From Nocardioides zhouii (GTDB lineage: Bacteria > Actinomycetota > Actinomycetes > Propionibacteriales > Nocardioidaceae), in contig NZ_SDWV01000020.1 in assembly GCF_004137345.1 (NCBI RefSeq), positions 30,182-94,181 of the forward strand: a stretch of 64,000 bases of DNA. The letters are read 5' to 3'. Below, one piece after another: positions 27,093-36,423 of this stretch. The translations under genes were made by a program, and so were the position numbers. Every line of letters starts with the position of its first letter. The stretch's first letter is position 1. The notes under the pieces were generated by a model. It did no database searches, was not told the DNA's origin, and saw nothing but the letters and a program-made list of their open reading frames with translations.

Positions 27093-28454
27093 TCAGGCGG
27101 TCGCGCTCTCGCCGCGGAGCGTCGGGGCCAGGACAAGCAGCCCCAGCAGAGGCAGCACGGCGAGCACCAGCAGGGCCGACGGCATGCCGAGTGGCCCACT
27201 GATCCCTGCCACGACGGCCGACCCGATGCTGCCGCCGATCAGGAACAGCAGTGTCGAGACGCCCAGCGCCACGCCGCGCACCTCGGGGTCGACGGCGTCC
27301 CCGACGACGGCGCTCAGTGCGGGCTGGCCGAGACCGAAGGCGAACGTGACCAGGACGATGCCGACCACCAGGATCGGCGCGCTCGTGAGCCACGCGCCGA
27401 GCGTCGCGACCAGCAGGGCGACCGAGGCGACCACCCCGGCGACTGCGAGGGCACGACCGGGGCCGATGCGGATCAGGGTCGGCCCGGTGACCTGCGGGAC
27501 CACGAGTGCCACGACGGCGCTCGGCACCATCGCCAGCCCGACCTGCCAGGCCTCCCAGCCGTCGGACAGCAGCACCGCGGGCAGCGCGATCAGCATGGCG
27601 AACCACGAGGCCGGCACGGCCGAGGCGGCGAACGCGCTGCGCACGACGGTCGCGTTGCGGATCACCTCGACCGGCAGGAACCCGTCAGGGCGTCGACGTA
27701 CGGTCGCGCGCACCGCCGGCACACCGAGGACGAGCAGGGCGGCACCCACCACCGCGACGACCAGGCCACCGGACGGCGACTGCACCAGCAGCACCATCCC
27801 GGCGGCGGTGAGGGCGACCAGGACCGCGCCCACTACGTCGAGCCGGGCGCCGCTGCCCTCGGTCGACAGCGCCCGCCACAGGAACGGCACGACCAGGGCA
27901 CCCAGGATCGGCAGCGCCATCACGGCTCGCCAGCCGAACGACGCCTCGACCACGCCTCCGACCAGCGGCCCTAGGCAGCTCACGGCCGCAGCGACGCCCG
28001 CGAGCCGCCCGAAGGCCAGCCCGCGCACGGCGCCGCTGTAGCGCGCCGAGAGGACGGCAACACCCAGGGTCGGCACGGCTGCCGCGCCGGCGCCCTGCAG
28101 CACGCGAGCGCCGAGGAGCACCTCGAAGGTCGGGGCCACGGCCGCCACGAGCGCTCCGACGGACATCAGCACCAGACCGGCGAGGAGCGGCGCGCGGACA
28201 CCGACGAGGTCGGAGATCCGTCCGTAGAGCGCCGTGGTGACCGCGAGCATGAGGACGTAGAGGCTGATGATCCAGGCAGCGAGACCGGCGTCGACCCCGA
28301 GGTCCGGGCCGAGGAGCGGCAAGGTCACCGCGGCGCTGGACGAGCCCATTCCCGCGAGTCCGAAGAGGAGCCCCAGGAGCATCGAGATGCGGCGGGAGTC
28401 ATCGGGGACGTCGGCGGCGGGTGTCTCGGCGCGCATGTCGGCTGGGGAGGTCAT
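27093..28454 (-). CDS. MFS transporter (drug-efflux type)
   Basis: A 453-residue major facilitator protein with about 14 predicted hydrophobic helices. DHA-type motifs are visible: the loop motif in LYGRISDLVGVRAPLL (motif A), LGARVLQGAGAAAVPTLGVA (motif B region) and GPLVGGVVEASFGWRAVMAL (motif C). Substrate unknown; export of small hydrophobic compounds is usual. ATG 28454 (MTSPADM) is selected, since residues further upstream are Cys/Arg-rich and unlike an MFS start. It is 28 bp downstream of the GT87 gene and may be read through from it. Confidence 0.88.
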   Translation of the reverse strand: MTSPADMRAETPAADVPDDSRRISMLLGLLFGLAGMGSSSAAVTLPLLGPDLGVDAGLAAWIISLYVLMLAVTTALYGRISDLVGVRAPLLAGLVLMSVGALVAAVAPTFEVLLGARVLQGAGAAAVPTLGVAVLSARYSGAVRGLAFGRLAGVAAAVSCLGPLVGGVVEASFGWRAVMALPILGALVVPFLWRALSTEGSGARLDVVGAVLVALTAAGMVLLVQSPSGGLVVAVVGAALLVLGVPAVRATVRRRPDGFLPVEVIRNATVVRSAFAASAVPASWFAMLIALPAVLLSDGWEAWQVGLAMVPSAVVALVVPQVTGPTLIRIGPGRALAVAGVVASVALLVATLGAWLTSAPILVVGIVLVTFAFGLGQPALSAVVGDAVDPEVRGVALGVSTLLFLIGGSIGSAVVAGISGPLGMPSALLVLAVLPLLGLLVLAPTLRGESATA

Positions 28455-28482
28455 CGAACGAACACAACCCCGCATGCGGCCG

Positions 28483-29745
28483 TCACATTCCATCGCCTCC
28501 GTTCATGGCCCTGATGCTTTCGGGGGCCGCGGAGCGCGTTCGCCAAGCCACCAGCCCCAGGCCCACCAGGCCACTCAGGCCGATGAGGAACAGCACGTTC
28601 TGGACCAGGAATCCATGTAGACCGCTCACCGGCGCCCCCGGGATGCTCCAGATCAGGGCCCACTTGTAGAGCGCGACGATGATTGCCACGCCCAGGACGC
28701 CCAAGCCGATGCGGGCGAACCAACCCTGGGTGCGCGACCGGATCGCCCACAGCATCAGCACGGCACCCGTCAACGAGAACCACGTGGAATGGTGGCTCCA
28801 GGTGATGGGCGAGACAAGGCACGTGACCTGCCCGATCAGGCAGGCCGACCACACGCCACTGTCCAAGGCCCACACGCGCCGAACGGCGGCACCGGTGAGG
28901 ACGACGGCTGCGATCGAGAAGGCGATCCACCACCACTGCTCTGCAGCTGGACCCAGATCAGATCTGGCCAACACCCCGGTCACCGACACGTTGGCGTTGG
29001 CCGCAGCATCTCCGACTCGCTGGGTGTCCCACAGGTACTTCGTGAAGTAGTTCCAGGTCTCTGACGGGAGCACCACTCCGGCGATCGCCGTCAGTGCCGC
29101 TGCCCATACGAGGGAACGGATGCCGGCACGCCGATCGAAGACCAGGAGGAACACGATGAAGAGTCCTGGCGTCACCTTCGTGGCTGCTGCGATGGCGATG
29201 AGGATGCCGGAGAAGGCCGTACGACGAAGTACGAGCACGTCCACCAGGCACAGAGTCGCAATGAACACGCTCACCTGGCCGAGGGACAGCGCCGAGAGGA
29301 CGGCGTTGCCCGACCTCAGCGCCCCTGCGACGAGGACCGTTGCGACGAGCCACTGCCACCACACCGTCCTGCCTGCGCGAAGCCCGAGCGCTCGCCCCAC
29401 GATGAACGACATGGCGGTGATGCACGTCGCAGTCACCAGTGTCATGACGTTGTGCGCGCCGACTGCGCTCAGAGCCCCCAGCGGCGCCAGGAGCAACAGC
29501 GCAACAGGGGGATAGGTGAAGGACGTACCTGCGAGGTTGCCCTCCAGGCCAAGGCCGTAGGGATCTCCACCTCGCCACCACTCCATGATGCTGGTGCGGT
29601 AGACGCTGTCATCGATGCCTACGGAGTCCAGACCCGTGTACTTGAAGCAGCTCGCGACGAGGGCGGAGCCGAACAGCACCATCACTCCGATGCGCCACGC
29701 ACGCGAACCAGCACGTGGGGCGTTGCCCGAGGGCTGTGCGTTCAC
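28483..29745 (-). CDS. Polyprenol-phosphate-sugar-dependent glycosyltransferase, GT87 (DUF2029) family
   Basis: A 420-residue membrane glycosyltransferase of GT-C fold with about ten membrane segments. Hallmarks of the GT87/PimE group are seen: the luminal acidic residues in GLDSVGIDDSVYRTSIMEWW, FTYPPVALLLLAPLG, AATKVTPGLFIVFLLV and SPITWSHHSTW. Such enzymes use polyprenyl-phosphate mannose or related donors outside the membrane to extend lipoglycans. GTG 29745 is the chosen start but is uncertain; longer in-frame readings add a low-complexity basic stretch. It is divergent from the next membrane protein and opens the large glycan locus. Confidence 0.82.
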   Translation of the reverse strand: MNAQPSGNAPRAGSRAWRIGVMVLFGSALVASCFKYTGLDSVGIDDSVYRTSIMEWWRGGDPYGLGLEGNLAGTSFTYPPVALLLLAPLGALSAVGAHNVMTLVTATCITAMSFIVGRALGLRAGRTVWWQWLVATVLVAGALRSGNAVLSALSLGQVSVFIATLCLVDVLVLRRTAFSGILIAIAAATKVTPGLFIVFLLVFDRRAGIRSLVWAAALTAIAGVVLPSETWNYFTKYLWDTQRVGDAAANANVSVTGVLARSDLGPAAEQWWWIAFSIAAVVLTGAAVRRVWALDSGVWSACLIGQVTCLVSPITWSHHSTWFSLTGAVLMLWAIRSRTQGWFARIGLGVLGVAIIVALYKWALIWSIPGAPVSGLHGFLVQNVLFLIGLSGLVGLGLVAWRTRSAAPESIRAMNGGDGM

Positions 29746-29952
29746 GCCGCCGCCCCGACTCGCACGCTCATGCTTCCCAGACACGTCGACACCGGCTGTC
29801 GGCGAGCTGCGAGGCCATGTGCCGACGATATAGGTCAGCGACGCAGAAGCTCGCACTGATCGGGAACGGGAGCGGCGACACGTCATGTCCATCGCGATGG
29901 CGGGGCGGGCCCTGGCAGGGCGGGGACGCGACTCGTCGGGCACCGTGACACC

Positions 29953-29958
29953 TAGACT
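29953..29958 (+). promoter_or_regulatory. -10 box TAGACT for leaderless gene 29966
   Basis: TAGACT ends 7 nt before GTG 29966 and decides that start over the longer in-frame reading from 29885. Confidence 0.5.
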
Positions 29959-29965
29959 GCCGCGG

Positions 29966-31273
29966 GTGAAGACACTCGCGGGCGTCGCGCTGGGCCTGAC
30001 GCGCGAGAGTCGGCTTCCCGACCGCCGGCTCGTGGCTGGGATGGCTGCAGTCGGCCTGGTGTTCCTCCTGCTGCCGCGCCTCGAGGGCTGGACGCTTCTT
30101 CATGTGCACAAGGAGGACGGTGTCGTCTTCCTCGCCGATTTCCTCAACGAGGGCTGGTCATCCTTGATCAAGCCGTACACCGGGTACCAGCATCTGGTGC
30201 CGCGCACGATCGCTGGCGTGTGCGCGACCGGCCCCACCTCCTGGTTCGCCGGCTGCGTCGGGGTGAGTGCCTCGTTGGTGCGCGTCGCGCTGGCGGTCGT
30301 CGCACTTGCGGTGGTGGCGCCGTACGCGCGCTCGCCGCGATGGGCGATCGCCGCAGCGGCAGCGTTCATCTGGGCTCCAGTCGGCCAGCAGGAAGCCCTC
30401 GGAAACCTGACGAACCTGAGATGGTTCCTGGATGCCGGTGCGGTCGTACTTCTCCTCGGCACCTGGCGTCGCGGGAGCGCCATCGCCCTGATCTCCGTCG
30501 TGGCTGTGGGGGCGGCCATGACCGATCCCCTGTCCATCGTCATTGCGCCGCTTGCCGCCTGGCGCATCGTCGCCCTCCGAGGCCGAGAACGTCTGGTCCC
30601 GGGGGTCTTCCTGCTGGCGAGCGTTCTGCACTTCCTCGTCCTGCAGCGTGGGGCTCGCTCGTCCGACATGGGCACCTACTACGAGGAGCCAGCGCAATCG
30701 ACGCTCCAGGTGCTCGTGCGTGGGTTGACGGTCCCGCTGCTCGGTCAGAACGGCTCGGAGGTGCTCCTCGGACTGTCGGCCGTCATCGCCGCCGCGGCTG
30801 GCGTGATCGCGGTCGCGGTGCTTCTTGTTCGCGTGCAACCGACTCCTGCGACCGCTCTGGCGATCGTCATGGCCGTGTGGGGAGGGGGTCTGCTGATCGT
30901 GACCCTGACCTTCACCGACATGGTGGCGATCGGCCTGGACCCCGCCTGGAAGCTCGGACAAGGGTCGCGATACTCCGTGCCACCCGGCGTTCTGGTCGCG
31001 ATGGGGGTGATGCTCGTCCTTCCCTTCGTCCTCGACCGTGCTGCGGGCGTGTGGCGCGTGCTCGTCCTCGGCGTGCTGCTGGTCTTCCCTCTGGCCGTTC
31101 TGGCCGACTCGCCCGGAGATCCTGCGAACACCGCGGATCCTACGTGGTCCGAGGCCCTGGACGACGCCAGGGAGACGTGCTCGGGCCGCGCCACCGCCCG
31201 GGTCCAGATGACGCCGGCCGACGTGCCCATGGACTGGTCGGTAGAACTGCCCTGCGACTGGCTGACGAGGTAG
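29966..31273 (+). CDS. Multi-pass membrane protein of the glycan locus, GT-C-like
   Basis: A 435-residue membrane protein with about ten hydrophobic segments and a Cys-containing C-terminal extracytoplasmic tail (ETCSGRATARVQ...ELPCDW). After the first segment it reads HVHKEDGVVFLADFLNEGW, an acidic motif in the place where GT-C glycosyltransferases carry their catalytic Asp/Glu; PYTGYQHLVPR follows. That layout and the divergent GT87 neighbour suggest a polyprenyl-sugar-dependent transferase or a wall-glycan membrane protein, but no family motif is decisive. GTG 29966 is chosen from the upstream TAGACT box. Confidence 0.7.
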   Translation: MKTLAGVALGLTRESRLPDRRLVAGMAAVGLVFLLLPRLEGWTLLHVHKEDGVVFLADFLNEGWSSLIKPYTGYQHLVPRTIAGVCATGPTSWFAGCVGVSASLVRVALAVVALAVVAPYARSPRWAIAAAAAFIWAPVGQQEALGNLTNLRWFLDAGAVVLLLGTWRRGSAIALISVVAVGAAMTDPLSIVIAPLAAWRIVALRGRERLVPGVFLLASVLHFLVLQRGARSSDMGTYYEEPAQSTLQVLVRGLTVPLLGQNGSEVLLGLSAVIAAAAGVIAVAVLLVRVQPTPATALAIVMAVWGGGLLIVTLTFTDMVAIGLDPAWKLGQGSRYSVPPGVLVAMGVMLVLPFVLDRAAGVWRVLVLGVLLVFPLAVLADSPGDPANTADPTWSEALDDARETCSGRATARVQMTPADVPMDWSVELPCDWLTR

Positions 31274-31290
31274 CCGGTCTGCATGCTCCT

Positions 31291-32379
31291 TCAGCGGCGG
31301 CGCAACGCCAGAGGTGTCCCGAAGACCCAGGTCCACCCCAGCCGCTCCGCGGCTACGGCGATGGCCATCGGGACCACTACACCCAGCATCACCCCGACCA
31401 CGAGATGAACGCCGAGGCTCTCAACGCCTAGCTGGAGCAGCACGATGCGCGCACCGGAAGCCACCACGATGTGCGCCAGGAAGATCTCCAACGAACGTCG
31501 CCCGACCGCACCGATGGCAGCGGACGCGCGAGTCCGGGCCAGCAGACCGGCCCACGCCAGGCAGGCGGCGGTCCCGACCACGCACGCGAGGACGCCCAGC
31601 ACCACCCCGGACACCGTGCGGTCCTCGCCGCCGAGCGTGGGCGGCACGACCGTGAAGCCGAAGTCGAGGCTCAGCCAGACCGCTGCACCACCCAGCGCAA
31701 CGACCCAGGCGACGGCGAGGGAGCGGAACATGCGCGCATGCGTGGTGGCGGTCATGACGCAGCCCGCGAGGAACGGCAGCAGCAGCGCCCAGCCACGCGT
31801 GAAGATCAGCGTCGGCTCGACACCCCACACGGCGAGTGCCAACACCAGGGAACCCCCGAGGGACACCAGGGCGCGGGTCCGGGACGCCCACGGCTTCACC
31901 ACTACGGCGATCAGCGTCACGCTCATCAGCCACGGGAGGAACCAGAGCTGGCCCTCGGGCACCCAGAGGCGGAGCACCTCGCCCCAGCCCATCGTCCCGT
32001 TGGTGAGGGAGCCGGCCAGAGCCTTCGCCGTGCTCTGGATGGTGCTCCAGAGCAGGTAGAGCCAACCGAACAGCAACAGGCGCTGCGTGATGAAGCCCTT
32101 CGCGCCCGCCTTCGCGATGCCCCGTTGGACGAAGAGCCCGGAGAGGTAGGCCAGGGTCGAGAGCCGGAAGAGGTAGAGCCCGCGCGTCACGTCCTCCACC
32201 TGCTGGGAGTTGGCCATGTGCGCGGCACCAACGCCGATCACGACGTGCCCCAGGACGATCGCGATAATGGTGATCCCGCGCGCGACGTCGATCGACTGGT
32301 CCCGCTTGTGGGCGGTTGACGCAGCCGGCGCAGCGGCCGATCGCGCCGCGGCGGGCGCGACGTCTTGAGTCATCGACAT
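31291..32379 (-). CDS. Acyltransferase-3 family membrane protein, tandem copy A
   Basis: A 362-residue integral membrane O-acyltransferase (OafA/NodX type) that would transfer acetyl or another acyl group to a surface glycan. The family start is clear: KRDQSIDVARGITIIAIVLGHVVIG, with the conserved Arg and His. About ten membrane segments follow, with VPEGQLWFLPWLMSVTLIAV, FTRGWALLLPFLAGCVM and RRSLEIFLAHIVVASGARI. No C-terminal SGNH domain is present. It is 86 bp downstream of a paralogue in the same orientation. ATG 32379 has GGTGAGGA just upstream. Confidence 0.9.
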   Translation of the reverse strand: MSMTQDVAPAAARSAAAPAASTAHKRDQSIDVARGITIIAIVLGHVVIGVGAAHMANSQQVEDVTRGLYLFRLSTLAYLSGLFVQRGIAKAGAKGFITQRLLLFGWLYLLWSTIQSTAKALAGSLTNGTMGWGEVLRLWVPEGQLWFLPWLMSVTLIAVVVKPWASRTRALVSLGGSLVLALAVWGVEPTLIFTRGWALLLPFLAGCVMTATTHARMFRSLAVAWVVALGGAAVWLSLDFGFTVVPPTLGGEDRTVSGVVLGVLACVVGTAACLAWAGLLARTRASAAIGAVGRRSLEIFLAHIVVASGARIVLLQLGVESLGVHLVVGVMLGVVVPMAIAVAAERLGWTWVFGTPLALRRR

Positions 32380-32465
32380 CTCATCCTCACCACCGCCCGC
32401 AACGGCGTGTTCGACGGTGGGACCCGCTGTCCCCCCAGACAGTGCGCGCCGGTGCTTCCGACCCC

Positions 32466-33509
32466 TCATCGTATCGATTCTGCGCGCCGTGGAAGGCCGA
32501 ACAGCCAGATCCAGCCCAGCCTCTCCGCGGCGACGGCAAGGCCGATCGGGACGAGGAGCCCCAGGGTGGTGCCGGCTACGACGTGCACCCAGGGATCGGT
32601 GACGTCGAGCCGTACCAGCCCGGCCCGCGTCCCCGCGGTGACGACGATGTGCGCGAGGAAGATCTCGAGCGAGCGCCGGCCGACCACCGAGAGCAGGCCG
32701 GCGACCGGCGTACGACCGAGGAGGGCCGCCCAGGCGAGGATCGCGACCGTTCCGGCCACAGAGCCGAGCAGACCCAGGGCGACCGTGTCGACGGTCCGCA
32801 CCGCCCCACCGGTCGTCGGCGTGGTCGCATCGGTGGCGAGCCCGATCCAGAGCCAGACGGCGGTGCCGACCAGGGCAGCCCCCGCCACTTGGACCAGGTG
32901 CCGGGCCAGGGCGGTGTGCCGCGTGTGCGTGACGACGCACCCGACGAGGAAGGGCAGGAGCAGGGCCCAGCCGCGGGTGAACACGTACAAGGGTTCGAAG
33001 CCCCACACGGCGACGGCCAGCACCGCGGACGCGACCAGGAGGAGGCCACCCACCGCACGGTTGCGCCACGGCTGCGTGATCGCGGCGACGACGGTGACCG
33101 CGATCAACCAGGCGAGGAACCAGAGCTGCCCTTCGGGGACCCAGATTCGCAGGACGTCCTCCACGGTGATGACCGTGTTGGAGACGGACGACGCAGCAAC
33201 CCGCGTGAACCCCTGGATCAGGGTCCAGAGCAGGTAGAGCCAGACGAGCAGGGTGGTGCGTCGGACCACCACCCGCCGCGGGCCGTCGCGCTCGACGGAG
33301 CGCCGGACAAAGAGGCCGGAGAGGTACGCGAACGTCGTGAGGTGGACGAGGTAGACGACCCGGTCGAGGGTCATCGCCGTCTCGAGCGGCATCAGCAGCG
33401 CTGAGGCGAGGCCCCGCTCCACGTGCCCGAGGACGATGGCAATGATCGCCAACGCGCGTGCAGCGTCGACACTGCGGTCGCGCACCTGCGCCGTCCCCCT
33501 GGTCTCCAC
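32466..33509 (-). CDS. Acyltransferase-3 family membrane protein, tandem copy B
   Basis: A 347-residue paralogue of the preceding protein. It shares VRDRSVDAARALAIIAIVLGH, WVPEGQLWFLAWLIAVTVVA, FTRGWALLLPFLVGCVV and RRSLEIFLAHIVVTAGTRA, so the two arose by duplication. It predicts O-acylation of a glycan at the membrane. GTG 33509 is used. The gene is divergent from the MauE-like gene, the two starts being 39 bp apart. Confidence 0.9.
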   Translation of the reverse strand: METRGTAQVRDRSVDAARALAIIAIVLGHVERGLASALLMPLETAMTLDRVVYLVHLTTFAYLSGLFVRRSVERDGPRRVVVRRTTLLVWLYLLWTLIQGFTRVAASSVSNTVITVEDVLRIWVPEGQLWFLAWLIAVTVVAAITQPWRNRAVGGLLLVASAVLAVAVWGFEPLYVFTRGWALLLPFLVGCVVTHTRHTALARHLVQVAGAALVGTAVWLWIGLATDATTPTTGGAVRTVDTVALGLLGSVAGTVAILAWAALLGRTPVAGLLSVVGRRSLEIFLAHIVVTAGTRAGLVRLDVTDPWVHVVAGTTLGLLVPIGLAVAAERLGWIWLFGLPRRAESIR

Positions 33510-33535
33510 GGGGAACCACTATGGCTCACGAACCG

Positions 33536-33541
33536 TACGAT
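33536..33541 (+). promoter_or_regulatory. -10 box TACGAT for leaderless gene 33549
   Basis: TACGAT ends 7 nt before ATG 33549, favouring this start over ATG 33540. Confidence 0.4.
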
Positions 33542-33548
33542 GAGGGCC

Positions 33549-34556
33549 ATGACGTCGTCCCCCGTCGCAGCTCTCGTCGTCGTCCTGACGTTGGGCGCGG
33601 TGCTGCTCGTGAGCGGTGCAGCCAAGCTGCGTGACCGCCGGGCGACACAGGACGCATTCATCGCGCTCCGGGTGCCGGCGGTCGTTCCTGCAGGACCCAG
33701 CGCCGCGGCTCTGCCGTGGGTCGAGATCGCGCTCGCCGTCCTCCTCCTCGTGACGCCGGCGAGGTTCTCGTGGGCTCCGGCCGCGGTCGTGCTGCTCCTG
33801 ATGCTCGCCTACACGGCCCTCATCGCCCGGGCCCTCACGTTCGACGAGCCCGTGACGTGCTCGTGCTTCGGCAGCATCGGCCGACACGAGGTCGGGCCGC
33901 AAACGCTGGGCCGCAACGTCCTGCTCTCGGCGCTCGCGGCCCTCGTCCTCTGGTACGCCGTCGATGGTGGGTCTGCTCCAGGCGCCATGGGCGAGCTCGG
34001 CGCAGCTGGGTGGTGGGCGCTCCTCGCCACGGCGTCAGCCGTCGCCGTCGCCCTGCTGGTGGCCGCCCCGCCCTCGGCTGTGTCCTCCGCCCGATCCTCG
34101 GCCTCCGAGGTCGAGGTGCTCGACTACGAGCGGCAGCCCATCCCGTACGGCGTCCTCACCCACCTGAACGGGAACTCGGCCACGTTGGCGGAGGCGGCCA
34201 GCACCCAGGCACGCGTCCTCTTCTTCCTCAACACGCACTGCGGGTCCTGCCTGCGGATCGCCGAGAAGGTCGATGGATGGGCCGATCGCCTCGACCCGGC
34301 GGTGGGAATCCTTGTCGTCTACACCGACGAGTCCGCCGCGGCTGGACAGGTCGGCCATCGTCCGGACCTGGCGACGTGGGAGCCGGAGCTGAACGCACAG
34401 CGCGTCCTCGGGTTGTCCGGCACTCCCGCGGCCGTGCTCCTGGGCGCGGACGGGTTGCTCGCAGGAGGACCGGTCACGGGGGAGGACAACATCCTCGAGC
34501 TCGTCGAGGCCGTGCTCGAAGAGGTCGAAGCTGCGGGAGCACCGGTCGAGCAGTAG
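33549..34556 (+). CDS. MauE/DoxX-like membrane domain fused to a thioredoxin-like domain
   Basis: A 335-residue protein. Residues 1 to about 175 form a four- to five-helix MauE-type membrane domain with the CSCFG-x-I motif (VTCSCFGSIGRHEVGPQTLG) and the early SGAAKLRD. Residues from about 195 form a thioredoxin-like domain whose redox motif is FFLNTHCGSCLRIAEKV (C-x-x-C), with the cis-Pro region LSGTPAAVLL. MauE proteins aid disulfide formation in exported methylamine dehydrogenase; here no mau genes are near, so a general envelope thiol-redox role is inferred. Its place at the head of a glycan gene run is unexplained. Confidence 0.82.
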   Translation: MTSSPVAALVVVLTLGAVLLVSGAAKLRDRRATQDAFIALRVPAVVPAGPSAAALPWVEIALAVLLLVTPARFSWAPAAVVLLLMLAYTALIARALTFDEPVTCSCFGSIGRHEVGPQTLGRNVLLSALAALVLWYAVDGGSAPGAMGELGAAGWWALLATASAVAVALLVAAPPSAVSSARSSASEVEVLDYERQPIPYGVLTHLNGNSATLAEAASTQARVLFFLNTHCGSCLRIAEKVDGWADRLDPAVGILVVYTDESAAAGQVGHRPDLATWEPELNAQRVLGLSGTPAAVLLGADGLLAGGPVTGEDNILELVEAVLEEVEAAGAPVEQ

Positions 34557-34566
34557 TCCTGCCTCC

Positions 34567-34572
34567 TAGGAT
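34567..34572 (+). promoter_or_regulatory. -10 box TAGGAT for leaderless gene 34579
   Basis: TAGGAT ends 6 nt before GTG 34579. Confidence 0.5.
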
Positions 34573-34578
34573 CGACGC

Positions 34579-36423
34579 GTGTCCGATCCCGCCGTCTCCG
34601 TCGTGATCCCCACCCGCGGTGGCGCGGGCAGGCTGCCTGTCCTGCTGGACGCCCTCGCGGCCCAGGTCGTCGACGAGCCGTGGGAGGTGGTCGTGGTCCT
34701 CGACGGCGACGTCGACGGCAGCGGCGCCGTGCTCGAGACGTACGCCGACCGGGTGCCGCTGCGGGTCGTCCGGCGGACCGGCGGTGACGGCGTCGCGGCT
34801 GCGCTGTCGACCGGGTACGACGAGGCGCGCGGTGAGATCGTCCTGCGCTGCGACGACGACCTGACGCCACCGCCCGGGCTGGTCGCGGGTCACCTGGCCC
34901 ACCACCGCGGCCGGGCGGTCGGCGCGCGCCCGGTGGGCGTCATCTCGATGACGCGCGACGTCTTCCCCGACACGCCCTACGCAGCCGCCTACGGCCGACC
35001 GGCGAACGAGCGGCTGCTCGCCGAGGCGTACGCCCGACCCGCAGGTGAGCGCTGGCGCCACTGGGCTGCCTGCAACTCCGTGACCAAGGCCGCCTATACC
35101 GCGGTCGGGGGCTTCGACACGGCGATGCGGTACCGCGAGGACTCCGAGCTCGGCTTGCGGCTCGCCCGCTCGGGCGTGGAGATCGTCATCGATCCGGCGC
35201 TCGAGGTGGAGCACCGCGGGCCTGCCACCGACACGGCCACCCGGGCAGCGCGTGCCTTCACTTCGGGAGCGTCGACGCTCGCCTTCGACACACGCCACCC
35301 GGGCAGCCATCCGATCGGCAGCACTGCACGCGACCCGTGGAGTCGCGCCGTCGGATCCGCAGCTGCCCGGATCGACTCGCGCGCCGCGGCGGGCGCTCTT
35401 GGTCGCCGCGTGGACGCGGCCCTGCCCCGTCTTCCGGAGCGGCTGGGCGCAAAAGCAGTCGCATGGGCCGTCGAGGCGGCCGCGGCGGCCGGGCGCCGAG
35501 TCGGGGACGCGGACTGGGTCAGGGACGTGCCGGTGAGTGCACTCGACTCCGTGAGCGTGGTCGTCCCCCACTACGGCGACCCAGCGACCGCGCTCGCTCT
35601 CCTGGACCAGCTCGCCGCCCAGACCCATCCCGTGCAGGTCATCGTCGCCGACGACGCCTCACCCGACCCGTTCCCCGACCGACCGGGGGTCGACGTCGTG
35701 CGACGGACCGCCAACGGTGGCTTCGGGGCCAACGTGAACTCGGGCATCGCCGCGGCGACCGGTGATGCGGTGCTGGTGCTCAACAGCGACCTCAGCATCG
35801 AGCCCACGTTCGTCGCCGACATGGTCTCGGCGGCTCGCGCGCGTCCGCACGCGGTTCTGGCGCCGAGGATGGTCGACGAGCACGGCACCGAAGCATGGGT
35901 GGGCCGCGACTTCCCCAGGGTTCGGCACCAGTTCGCCGCATGGCTGACCCCGCTCGCCCGCTTCCGCGGGACGTCGGCCTGGCACCGGGCGGTCGGACAC
36001 GACGTACACGCGCAGGTCTCAGAGCGCCCCGTCGACTGGGTCGTCGGGGCCGCCATGTGGATCCCGCTCGCGGAGTTCCGTGCCGTCGGGGGGTTCGACG
36101 AACGCTTCTTCATGAACTCCGAGGAGGTCGACCTCCAGCGGCGTCTCGGCGAGCGCGGCGTCTCGGCCATCGCCCTCCGATCCCCCACCGTCGTCCACGC
36201 AGGCGGCGGCTCGTCCCCCTCCGCCTCGCGGAGGAGGTGGCTCGTCGAGGGCCAGCTGCTGTACGCCGACAAGTGGGGGTCCCGTCGGGCTCTGCAGGTC
36301 GCCCTCACGGCCGCCACCGGAGCCAACCTGGCGGTCAACACCTTCCGCCGTGCGGCCGGACGCGACATTCGTCCGCTGGACGTCGCGCGCAGCGAGCTGT
36401 CCATGATCCGGGGAGACCGATGA
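34579..36423 (+). CDS. Two-domain glycosyltransferase (tandem GT2 domains)
   Basis: A 614-residue cytoplasmic protein with two GT-A catalytic units in one chain. Domain 1 (about 1-235) has SVVIPTRGGAGRL, VVVVLDGD, the metal motif RCDDDL and a GGFDTAMRYREDSELGLR acceptor region. Domain 2 (about 315-560) has SVVVPHYGDPATAL, VIVADDASPD, VLNSDLSIE and GGFDERFFMNSEEVDLQRRL, which is typical of rhamnosyltransferase-like GT2 enzymes. Two linked transferases suggest sequential addition of two sugars or an alternating polymer. Start GTG 34579 fits the upstream -10 box. The ATGA overlap couples it to the next transferase. Confidence 0.9.
   Translation: MSDPAVSVVIPTRGGAGRLPVLLDALAAQVVDEPWEVVVVLDGDVDGSGAVLETYADRVPLRVVRRTGGDGVAAALSTGYDEARGEIVLRCDDDLTPPPGLVAGHLAHHRGRAVGARPVGVISMTRDVFPDTPYAAAYGRPANERLLAEAYARPAGERWRHWAACNSVTKAAYTAVGGFDTAMRYREDSELGLRLARSGVEIVIDPALEVEHRGPATDTATRAARAFTSGASTLAFDTRHPGSHPIGSTARDPWSRAVGSAAARIDSRAAAGALGRRVDAALPRLPERLGAKAVAWAVEAAAAAGRRVGDADWVRDVPVSALDSVSVVVPHYGDPATALALLDQLAAQTHPVQVIVADDASPDPFPDRPGVDVVRRTANGGFGANVNSGIAAATGDAVLVLNSDLSIEPTFVADMVSAARARPHAVLAPRMVDEHGTEAWVGRDFPRVRHQFAAWLTPLARFRGTSAWHRAVGHDVHAQVSERPVDWVVGAAMWIPLAEFRAVGGFDERFFMNSEEVDLQRRLGERGVSAIALRSPTVVHAGGGSSPSASRRRWLVEGQLLYADKWGSRRALQVALTAATGANLAVNTFRRAAGRDIRPLDVARSELSMIRGDR

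Noticed and set aside
31291..33519. A single 742-codon frame covering both acyltransferases, suggesting a fusion
   Set aside because: The upstream 375 codons are a shifted reading of the second acyltransferase, which has its own intact frame (32466-33509).
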